7,341 nucleotides of DNA, from positions 1 through 7,341 of the forward strand of contig JANWJM010000108.1 in the NCBI GenBank assembly GCA_025449475.1. The letters run 5' to 3'. Positions 1 to 5,530 of the stretch are shown piece by piece. The notes under the pieces are model-generated. The model was not told where the DNA came from. It did no database searches and was given only the letters and a program-made list of their open reading frames with translations. Source of the stretch: Thermoactinomycetaceae bacterium (GTDB taxonomy: Bacteria; Bacillota; Bacilli; Thermoactinomycetales; Thermoactinomycetaceae). The position numbers were made by a program, and so were the translations under genes. How positions within the stretch are numbered: the stretch's first letter is position 1; each line of letters opens with the position of its first letter.

Positions 1-328
1 CACCATTCCTGCGCGCGTCAGTGGGCACTATACGACAACGATTGATTATCAAACTCAACTACATATTCAAGTAACAGAGGGAGAAGACACCAATCTAGAC
101 TATGTGAAAATCGTGGGTGAAGGCATGATTGACTTGCCTCCCTATCCAAAAGGAGCACCATTAGAAGTTATCTTTGAATATGACAGTGATGGAATTATTC
201 ATCTTTCGGTCATCGATTCAACCAAAAATGAATTAATCGGCGAGTTGGATATCGAGCGTACTTCCAATTTGACAGAAGAGGAAGTGAAAGAGAAACAGCT
301 TCGAGTTGGTAAATTGGCGATAAGCTAA
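1..328 (+). CDS. Divergent Hsp70-family (DnaK-like) protein, C-terminal part only
   Basis: The reading frame is open from base 2 and ends at TAA 326-328; the 5' part lies outside the window. The visible 108 residues match the beta-sandwich substrate-binding domain of Hsp70: it begins TIPARVSGHYTT (DnaK has TIPTKHSQVFST), then QTQLHIQVTEGE, IDLPPYPKGAP (the PAPRG turn) and LEVIFEYDSDGIIHLSV (DnaK VTFDIDADGILHVSA). In DnaK a helical lid of about 100 residues follows. Here the protein stops about 20 residues after the last strand, so the lid is essentially missing. A lidless Hsp70 would be expected to hold peptides loosely or bind folded partners. The GTG at 104 is an internal valine, not a start. 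The next gene begins 24 bases downstream on the same strand and encodes a J-like protein, so the two are probably co-transcribed partners. The ATPase domain cannot be assessed from this window. Confidence 0.88.
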   Translation, partial: TIPARVSGHYTTTIDYQTQLHIQVTEGEDTNLDYVKIVGEGMIDLPPYPKGAPLEVIFEYDSDGIIHLSVIDSTKNELIGELDIERTSNLTEEEVKEKQLRVGKLAIS

Positions 329-352
329 AAATCTAATTAAAGGAAAGTAAGA

Positions 353-1678
353 ATGATGCTAAATTATTATGAGATATGTAATCTTTCTCCATCCGCTTCT
401 CAGGAAGAGATTAAGAAGACAATTTATCAACTGATGAGATTATGGTCTCATCGTACAAACGCACCTCAAATGGAACGAAGACAAGAAGCCGAACGCATGG
501 TGCGTTTGCTTGAAGAAGCAGAAGAAATTCTTTTGGATGAAGAAAAAAGGAAGGAATACGACAAACAATTACGTCGTTCGATCGGCATAATTGCAACGAA
601 TACAGAAGAGACTTCGTATTCATCGTCATTTCACGAAAGCACTCCAACTGATCAAGTAACGGCAACCAAAGAGAAAGTAGAAGAGCTGTCCCCTGAAACA
701 ATTGAAGAGATGATTCAGCAGGCTCAGGAACTTCTTTCTTCGGGAAGTGTAAATGATGCGTTGTTCTTAGCGGAGAAACTCTCAAAAGAGGTGAGTGATC
801 GAGCAGAAGTTTGGTCTTTAGTTGGGCATTGTCGGTTCAAATTGGGAAATTATCATGAGGCGATTGCACCGTTTGTCAAAGCCAGTGATTTGGAACCGGA
901 AAATCCAGAATATGTCTATGACTTAGGCGAAGTTTTTGAAAAGCTAGGCAATCAAGCGCGAGCATTGGAACAATTCAAACGAGCTAGTTCATTAAAGCCA
1001 GATGATATCCACTATCGATTTAAAGTGGGCATGCTCATGGTCGATTTGGATCAAGTTCAAAATGGATTGCCATTGCTTGAACAGTGTTATCGAGTAGCGC
1101 CTGAAAATCCAGTATACCAGATTGAATTGGCGAAAGCCTATGAGAAATCTGCGTTTAAAAATTGGATCACCATCTATCGGGATCATCCCTACCTTTCTCC
1201 TGGCATCTATCCAATTCGTAGAACCGACCTTTCCTTGGCTGATGCTTATATCAATCGTGCGATACAGATTCCCTTTGACGATTCAGAGTTGCGAAATCGA
1301 TTGCAACAACACAAAGGAGAGATTCAAAAAAGAAAAGGGCGACAATTTACAGGCAGTTGGATCATGGCGGCGTTGAGCTTCATATTTCTGATCTATACAC
1401 AATATGTAAATCCAAGTGTTCTCAATTTCGTTTTTATTGGGTTGCCCTTCATCTATATCGTATCAGCTCTGACTCCGAAGTACCGAATTTACCAAAAAGC
1501 CTATCAAAACAAGACGCCCAAGACAGACTTCGCTTACATATTTGCACAATTGAAAGAACGATTAGGTGCTGCGGGAGCTTGGTTAGTAAGTGTAATCTTA
1601 GTTTTTGGGTATTTTTGGATCACTGCTTTTGTCATGTCTATCTTCATCATTTATAACTTAATAAGAAATTTTTTCTAA
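353..1678 (+). CDS. J-domain-like, TPR-repeat membrane protein (HPD replaced by HRT)
   Basis: This 441-residue protein has three parts. Residues 3-75 align to a J domain: NYYEICNLSPSASQEEIKK, a helix II, and a helix III/IV ending DEEKRKEYD. The HPD tripeptide that stimulates Hsp70 ATPase is replaced by H33-R34-T35 followed by N36, so only the histidine remains. Residues 80-110 are a polar linker. Residues 115-265 contain three to four TPR-like helical hairpins, for example LGNYHEAIAPFVKASDLEPEN and LGNQARALEQFKRASSLKPDD, which normally bind protein partners. The C-terminal third is hydrophobic, with likely membrane helices near 334-350, 355-373 and 407-437. The J and TPR parts probably face the cytoplasm. 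Either ATG at 353 or ATG at 356 could start translation; AAAGG at 339-343 lies 9 bases before the first. It follows an Hsp70-like gene, so it is probably that protein's membrane-tethered partner. The client is unknown. Confidence 0.85.
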   Translation: MMLNYYEICNLSPSASQEEIKKTIYQLMRLWSHRTNAPQMERRQEAERMVRLLEEAEEILLDEEKRKEYDKQLRRSIGIIATNTEETSYSSSFHESTPTDQVTATKEKVEELSPETIEEMIQQAQELLSSGSVNDALFLAEKLSKEVSDRAEVWSLVGHCRFKLGNYHEAIAPFVKASDLEPENPEYVYDLGEVFEKLGNQARALEQFKRASSLKPDDIHYRFKVGMLMVDLDQVQNGLPLLEQCYRVAPENPVYQIELAKAYEKSAFKNWITIYRDHPYLSPGIYPIRRTDLSLADAYINRAIQIPFDDSELRNRLQQHKGEIQKRKGRQFTGSWIMAALSFIFLIYTQYVNPSVLNFVFIGLPFIYIVSALTPKYRIYQKAYQNKTPKTDFAYIFAQLKERLGAAGAWLVSVILVFGYFWITAFVMSIFIIYNLIRNFF

Positions 1679-1690
1679 TTTCATATCAAC

Positions 1691-1723
1691 AAAAGGACAG
1701 AGGGATGAAAACTTCTGTCTTTT
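1691..1723. terminator. Bidirectional intrinsic terminator between convergent genes
   Basis: GACAGAGG (1696-1703) pairs with CTTCTGTC (1712-1719) around an 8-base loop, with one G-U pair. Outside a bulged G1695, AAAA (1691-1694) pairs with TTTT (1720-1723). The plus strand continues TTTTATTTTG after the stem, and the minus strand continues CCTTTTGTTG. The hairpin can therefore end transcription of the J/TPR gene from the left and of holB from the right. It sits 12 bases after one stop codon and 11 bases from the other. Confidence 0.75.
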
Positions 1724-1734
1724 ATTTTGTTTAT

Positions 1735-2730
1735 TCATAATGCGATCAGTTGCCAACCATTTGCTTGGCTCAATTCTTTGCGGTGAATGGCAAGAACCAT
1801 TTGCTCAAGAATATCTTGAGGTCGGAGTTGGGGTTTATCAAACAATCGTCTTGCGATCATCACATTTTCAATCGCCAAGAGGATCAGGCTTCTGGGATGT
1901 GCGGCTTGTATGCCAACCATCGAATACCAATGCGCAAACACTTGACATTTTCCAGTGGCTTGAAAATATATGAGGTCTCGCAGCCAATAAAGAAGCACAT
2001 CTAACAAATAAAGAGTATGTTCGGATGGTTGTGATTGACACCAATCGAGGACCGTAAACAATGCATCATCCAGTGCATTGGATAAAATCTGTTCAGACAG
2101 ATGAATAGCGGTGCTACAGAGATGTTCAAACGCTTCCGCTGAGAATTGATGTTCATGGTGCAAGTGGGCTGAGATGACTGCAAGATGACGATCATTCCCG
2201 CGTTTGAGTTGGTTTTTTATCCGATGTTCGAGGGGATGACGAAATAGTCGAATCTTCTGACAGCGGGATTGAATAGTTGGTAAGATGGATTGAATGGCAT
2301 CCGTCAACAAGATCACCACCATTGGTGAAGGAGGTTCTTCAAGTAGCTTCAGTAGGCTATTCGCTGCTTCCAAACGCATTTTTTCAGCGTTTGTAATAAT
2401 CACAACACGAGTCAAACCAGTAGGTGTTTGGTAGTAAAACTTTTTTCTCAATTCTCGAAGCTGATCAATTTTAATGCTACTTCCTTGCGGTTGAATCAAA
2501 AGAATGTCGGGGTGATTTCCATGCTCGATCGTTTTACATGTGGAGCACTTGGAACAGAAATCGAAGCGATCCTGTGTGCAATTGATGGCTTTGGCAAATG
2601 CAAGCGCCACTTTCTCTTTGTCTTCTACTTTTCCATAAAAGATGTATGCATGGGCTAGCCGATCATTTTTTAAGATGTTTTGGAATATTTGTATGGTAGC
2701 CGGATGCAGTCCAATCGTTTGAAAAGACAA
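1735..2730 (-). CDS. holB: DNA polymerase III subunit delta' (clamp loader)
   Basis: The delta' subunit belongs to the cytoplasmic clamp-loader complex that opens the beta sliding clamp onto primed DNA. From the TTG start the protein has 331 residues, close to the roughly 330 of B. subtilis HolB. Family features are the N-terminal NDRLAHAYIFYG segment, a zinc-binding Cys set at C51, C59, C62 and C65, GNHPDILLIQPQG, the AANSLLKLLEEPP block at about 122-134, and the SRC motif at 155-157. The Walker A loop is degenerate (YGKVEDKEK, no GKT/GKS), as is usual for delta', which does not hydrolyse ATP. An in-frame GTG at 2739 would add three residues, but TTG at 2730 is better placed behind AGAAGGTGA and gives MSFQTIG, like other HolB N-termini. 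In Bacillus holB normally sits near tmk; here it stands alone, convergent with the J/TPR gene and divergent from the pseudokinase gene. I see no sign of decay. Confidence 0.9.
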   Translation of the reverse strand: MSFQTIGLHPATIQIFQNILKNDRLAHAYIFYGKVEDKEKVALAFAKAINCTQDRFDFCSKCSTCKTIEHGNHPDILLIQPQGSSIKIDQLRELRKKFYYQTPTGLTRVVIITNAEKMRLEAANSLLKLLEEPPSPMVVILLTDAIQSILPTIQSRCQKIRLFRHPLEHRIKNQLKRGNDRHLAVISAHLHHEHQFSAEAFEHLCSTAIHLSEQILSNALDDALFTVLDWCQSQPSEHTLYLLDVLLYWLRDLIYFQATGKCQVFAHWYSMVGIQAAHPRSLILLAIENVMIARRLFDKPQLRPQDILEQMVLAIHRKELSQANGWQLIAL

Positions 2731-2735
2731 TCGCT

Positions 2736-2744
2736 TCACCTTCT
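2736..2744 (-). promoter_or_regulatory. Ribosome binding site that decides the holB start
   Basis: Read on the minus strand, AGAAGGTGA complements the 16S rRNA 3' end. It overlaps the GTG at 2739, which therefore cannot easily be the start. Its AAGG core ends 9 bases before TTG 2730, a normal spacing, so TTG 2730 is preferred. Confidence 0.6.
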
Positions 2745-2811
2745 CATAAAATATTATTCATCCAGATATCGCAGGTTACTTTCATGGTAATATGGAACAA
2801 GGGGGCTGAAA

Positions 2812-3558
2812 ATGGTTATGAAAACGTATGGTGAGAGGATCGATAACAAATACCAGATCATAAATTCGTTTCCATTTGTCATTGGCGTCCTATATTATAC
2901 AGAAGTTCAACAGAAAGAGAAAGAAAGACAGACCTATTTTATACATGGTCTGGATCTTCAACGATTTGAACCCCGATCGGAGCAAAAGGATTGGATCGAA
3001 AAGCTGTATCATCGTAATGAGGCAATCTTTTTTCCGCTCGAGAGGGTATTTATTGAGGATGGTGTATTGTATCAAGTTTACAAACGCTTAGAAGGAAATC
3101 TTTTGGTACATTATATAAAAAAGTATTTTCCTTTGGACTTACCGAGAGTGCTTCGAATGATTCAGCAAGTTGTCGATAATCTACTCCATTTATATGAGGA
3201 AAATCAATTTGCAATTGTTCATCCACAAAATATTATTGTGAGTCGGGAGGAGAAACTTCGTTTTTTATACGGTGGACCGACAAGCTATTTACCAAAAGGG
3301 ATGGTATTTACTCAACCGAGTAAAGAAGTCGATCAGTTGTATGATTCTTACGGATTAGGAGCACTCTTATATCAAATGCTAACAGGGAAGTCGCCAATGT
3401 CAAATGGATTGAAAATTCCTCCATTGCATCAGTTCATGTCAAATTGCCCACCAAAACTGGATAATTTGGTTATGCGCTCGCTTTCCTTTGATGCTGAAAA
3501 GCGACCTACGATTAAAGAAATCGATAAAACCATTAAGCAACTGGTTTCATCTGCATAA
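2812..3558 (+). CDS. Protein-kinase-fold pseudokinase
   Basis: This 248-residue protein keeps the outline of a Ser/Thr (Hanks-type) kinase domain but not its catalytic residues. The C-lobe is recognisable: YDSYGLGALLYQMLTGKSP (177-195) matches the sDvYSLGvilYeMLTGrpP helix, and SLSFDAEKRPTIKEI (223-237) matches the closing kalxxdPxxRpt motif with its arginine kept. The catalytic loop HRDLKPxN is shortened to VHPQN (136-140), with no catalytic Asp. The DFG metal-binding motif is FLYGG (151-155), and the N-lobe has neither a clear glycine-rich loop nor the VAIK lysine. Phosphotransfer is therefore unlikely, and a scaffold or ligand-sensing role is more plausible. There is no membrane segment. 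ATG 2812 is preceded by AAGGGGG at 2799-2805, and a second in-frame ATG lies at 2818. The M50 protease gene follows after 12 bases, so they are almost certainly one operon and the protein may regulate that protease (inference). Confidence 0.75.
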   Translation: MVMKTYGERIDNKYQIINSFPFVIGVLYYTEVQQKEKERQTYFIHGLDLQRFEPRSEQKDWIEKLYHRNEAIFFPLERVFIEDGVLYQVYKRLEGNLLVHYIKKYFPLDLPRVLRMIQQVVDNLLHLYEENQFAIVHPQNIIVSREEKLRFLYGGPTSYLPKGMVFTQPSKEVDQLYDSYGLGALLYQMLTGKSPMSNGLKIPPLHQFMSNCPPKLDNLVMRSLSFDAEKRPTIKEIDKTIKQLVSSA

Positions 3559-3570
3559 GGAGGATCTTTT

Positions 3571-4650
3571 TTGAATAGCAAAAGGAACGACACGAAGGGA
3601 TTCTGGAGAAGATTCTCATGGATAGGAATCTTAGCGATTGGAATTCTGTCAAAGTTAAAATCGATTTTGCCCTTATTAAAGTTTAGTAAGTTTGGTGGAA
3701 CCCTTCTGTCCATGGGTATATCGGTCTTTGCCTACGCTATTCTTTACCCATGGTGGTTTGCGGTCGGTTTGGTCGTGATGATTTTTATTCATGAGATGGG
3801 TCATGTGTGGGCGGCCAAGCGTAAAAATCTCCCCGTTACAGCTCCAGCATTTATCCCTTTTTTAGGCGCATTGATTACGATGAAGAAAATGCCACAAGAC
3901 GCAGTGACAGAAGCGTATATCGCTTATGGAGGTCCCTTATTAGGAACCATTGGAGCCTTAGTTAGTTATGGATTAGGGGTTCTCACCGGCATGGAAGTTT
4001 TCTACGCTGTCGCTTTAGTCGGCTTTTTTATCAATTTATTTAACTTAATCCCCATTCGACCTTTAGATGGTGGGAGAATCGTGGTGGCTGTCTCGCGATG
4101 GATTTGGGTAGTCGGTGTCATTCTAGCCGTTGTTTTGATTCTTTTAACTAGAAGTTTTGTATTGTTGTTGGTATTTGGTTTATTTTTATTGGAAATGTGG
4201 GCAAATGTGCGTGGAAGAAAGAATGTCATGCAAGAGATAACAGTGCGGGAGAAGGTTCCCGAGAAGCTTTTTACCGATTCTGGCAGTTTTATTCCCGGTG
4301 AGGAGCATCAACGAACACTCTCTTTTATCCAACATTGTACATTGGATACGCGCGATGAATGGATCGATATTCTCTATCCAGGGGTTGGTCGGATTGCTCG
4401 CCTGCCGGGTGGTCGATTCAATGGGATGGTTCATGAAGTAGAATTGGTGCAGACTCAAAGGGAGGATGACCAGTTAGAAATGTTCTTTGTGTTCCGGTTT
4501 ACGCCTGATTCTTCCGGGCAGGAACAATATTACCAAGTCGCGCCGATGACCCGTTTAAAATATGGGTTAGCATACTTTGGTTTAGCCATATTTTTAGTCA
4601 TTATGACTGGCATGAGCTTTATGGCAATAGGGAAATCACCGTTTTCGTAA
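3571..4650 (+). CDS. Site-2 protease family (M50) membrane zinc metalloprotease
   Basis: The protein has 359 residues. Site-2 proteases cut membrane-embedded helices of anti-sigma factors or other substrates. The zinc ligands are visible: HEMGH at 74-78 within a hydrophobic helix (FIHEMGHVWAAKR), and the third ligand Asp in NLIPIRPLDGGR at 158-169 (D166). Hydrophobic segments near 46-72, 92-104, 115-139, 142-162 and 175-208 form the intramembrane core. No PDZ domain is present. A soluble region of about 120 residues (210-330) follows the core, then a further membrane helix at 332-353. I do not recognise the soluble region; it may be a regulatory or substrate-recruiting part. The start is TTG 3571, placed 7 bases after a perfect AAGGAGG (3557-3563) that overlaps the stop codon of the pseudokinase gene, which implies tight co-expression. 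The substrate is unknown; the neighbouring TPR membrane protein is one candidate, by inference only. Confidence 0.88.
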   Translation: MNSKRNDTKGFWRRFSWIGILAIGILSKLKSILPLLKFSKFGGTLLSMGISVFAYAILYPWWFAVGLVVMIFIHEMGHVWAAKRKNLPVTAPAFIPFLGALITMKKMPQDAVTEAYIAYGGPLLGTIGALVSYGLGVLTGMEVFYAVALVGFFINLFNLIPIRPLDGGRIVVAVSRWIWVVGVILAVVLILLTRSFVLLLVFGLFLLEMWANVRGRKNVMQEITVREKVPEKLFTDSGSFIPGEEHQRTLSFIQHCTLDTRDEWIDILYPGVGRIARLPGGRFNGMVHEVELVQTQREDDQLEMFFVFRFTPDSSGQEQYYQVAPMTRLKYGLAYFGLAIFLVIMTGMSFMAIGKSPFS

Positions 4651-4668
4651 TCTCTTTTTATTTTTCTC

Positions 4669-4678
4669 GTCAATTGAC
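4669..4678. repeat. Perfect 10-bp palindrome GTCAATTGAC
   Basis: The sequence reads identically on both strands. It lies 18 bases after the protease stop codon and just before or over the possible -35 element of the yknW promoter, a position suited to a regulator binding site. Palindromes of this size occur by chance in AT-rich intergenic DNA, so this is only a candidate operator. Confidence 0.3.
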
Positions 4679-4708
4679 TTGATGATTTTTTTCCTATTCA
4701 GGTACTAT
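4679..4708 (+). promoter_or_regulatory. Possible sigma-A-type promoter for yknWXYZ
   Basis: TTGATG (4679-4684) and TACTAT (4703-4708) are separated by 18 bases and lie about 80 bases before yknW. An overlapping TTGACT (4674-4679) is a better -35 match, but its spacing of 23 is too long. B. subtilis yknWXYZ is driven by sigma-W (consensus TGAAAC and CGTA), and I see no such pair here, so control may differ. A T-rich stretch at 4653-4666 follows the protease stop without a clear stem, so read-through from the protease operon is also possible. Confidence 0.35.
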
Positions 4709-4760
4709 ATAAAATGAATGAGTATATTTAGAAGAGAGTATAAAAATAAAATACAGTGGG

Positions 4761-4789
4761 AGAATACCTCATGAACAGAAAGGTGTTTT
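4761..4789 (+). promoter_or_regulatory. Hairpin that could mask the yknW ribosome binding site
   Basis: AGAATACCT (4761-4769) pairs with AGGTGTTTT (4781-4789) over 9 bp, including two G-U pairs, around an 11-base loop (4770-4780). The right arm contains the AGG of the yknW ribosome binding site (AAAGGTG, 4779-4785). The loop contains the ATG of the small leader ORF. The stem is AU-rich and only moderately stable, so its effect depends on conditions and is unproven. Confidence 0.35.
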
Positions 4790-4797
4790 GCGATTGA
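4771..4797 (+). CDS. Possible 8-codon leader peptide upstream of yknW
   Basis: ATG at 4771 opens an 8-codon frame, MNRKVFCD, ending at TGA 4795-4797. It has its own ribosome binding site, GGGAG at 4758-4762, 8 bases before the ATG. Its stop overlaps the TTG at 4794, a possible yknW start, as TTGA. The same stop/start form joins yknY to yknZ. A ribosome on this ORF would open the hairpin at 4761-4789 and could reinitiate on yknW. Alternatively, one more T in the run 4786-4789 would join this frame to yknW and give an ATG-started protein beginning MNRKVFLRLTH, so it could be the true N-terminus displaced by a frameshift or a read error. Confidence 0.35.
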   Translation: MNRKVFCD

Positions 4798-5498
4798 CTC
4801 ATTCTACTGAATTAAAGAAACCGACCATTGTTGGTATCGTCGTTTCACCCATCGAGACATTGAAGCGGATCAGAAATCAACCCATCTTTTGGGGCACTGC
4901 CATCATATTATTTGTGGTTAGCCTCATTTTATTTGGGGTGGTTGGGTATTATCAGGTAAATGATCCAAAATTTCTGGAATTGATCAACAAACAAATGCCT
5001 CAAGAGATTCAAGCGTTGCCGGAGGCTGAGCAGCAAGCAACCATGGAGTTAATCAAAAAGATAAATTTCGCTACAGTGATCATCATGGGAGGAGTATCTG
5101 CCTTTTTATTCCCTCTTTTGTGGACAGTGTTTCTGAAGTGCATTTTCTTCTTCATGAAACATAAAAAAGTGACGTTTCGTCAACTTTTCTCGTTTCAAGT
5201 CCACATCTATACTATCTCCGTTTTAGCAATTCTTGTACATGCGATTACAGTGGCTGCTGCAAACGGAAATCCGGAGATATCCCCAACAAGTCTAGCTGGC
5301 GTGTTGCCCATTACCAATGGTTTGTTAAAAGCTATTTTGATCGGATTTGATCTTTTTATTTTTTGGACGCTTATTTTGCTAAAATTGGGCTTGGAAGAGG
5401 TTGCACAATTATCTTCTAGAAAATCATGGGTTATTACCGTCGTAGCTTTTGTATTGATGGTTGCCTTACAGGTGATTGCCTATTTGATTAGTCAATAA
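4788..5498 (+). CDS. yknW: Yip1-family membrane protein YknW
   Basis: The protein has 236 residues, with an N-terminal cytoplasmic stretch containing VVSPIETLKRIRNQP, typical of bacterial Yip1-domain proteins. Hydrophobic segments lie near 33-55, 92-122, 138-158, 178-202 and 212-233, so it should have five or so membrane spans. A polar loop at about 56-91 (LINKQMPQEIQALPEAEQQ) separates the first two. In B. subtilis, YknW assists assembly of the YknXYZ transporter, and the same gene order here supports the name. The start is uncertain. TTG 4788 and TTG 4794 are both in frame; AAAGGTG (4779-4785) is slightly too close to the first and slightly far from the second. Neither is ATG, and a single-base change upstream would supply one (see the leader peptide entry). 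The stop is 32 bases before the preferred yknX start. Confidence 0.8.
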   Translation: MRLTHSTELKKPTIVGIVVSPIETLKRIRNQPIFWGTAIILFVVSLILFGVVGYYQVNDPKFLELINKQMPQEIQALPEAEQQATMELIKKINFATVIIMGGVSAFLFPLLWTVFLKCIFFFMKHKKVTFRQLFSFQVHIYTISVLAILVHAITVAAANGNPEISPTSLAGVLPITNGLLKAILIGFDLFIFWTLILLKLGLEEVAQLSSRKSWVITVVAFVLMVALQVIAYLISQ

Positions 5499-5514
5499 AA
5501 CCAACTGAAAAAAT

Positions 5515-5519
5515 GGAGG
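5515..5519 (+). promoter_or_regulatory. Ribosome binding site that decides the yknX start
   Basis: GGAGG lies 11 bases before GTG 5531. It overlaps the in-frame ATG at 5513, which has no good site of its own. The GTG start gives MQKKKVWIATG, a usual short charged N-terminus before a membrane helix. Confidence 0.55.
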
Positions 5520-5530
5520 AATTCACTTCT

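Noticed and set aside
411..785. Minus-strand open frame of 124 codons inside the J/TPR gene.
   Set aside because: It is a shadow of the plus-strand gene, with no recognisable domain or ribosome binding site.
1751..1920. The 10-mer TGCCAACCAT occurs at 1751-1760 and 1911-1920.
   Set aside because: Both copies lie inside holB and fall in different codon contexts; the flanks do not match, so chance is the simplest explanation.
2305..2730. holB lacking a Walker A motif as evidence of a broken gene.
   Set aside because: A degenerate P-loop is normal for the delta' subunit.
2751..2793. Mirror-image TAATAT elements (minus strand 2751-2756, plus strand 2788-2793) between holB and the pseudokinase gene, like divergent -10 boxes.
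   Set aside because: Neither has a good -35 at the right spacing, and both would give very short leaders starting at the ribosome binding site.
4653..4666. T-rich run after the M50 protease stop as a terminator.
   Set aside because: I found no convincing stem before it.
5513..5530. ATG 5513 as the yknX start.
   Set aside because: It overlaps the GGAGG that serves GTG 5531 and has no clear ribosome binding site of its own.
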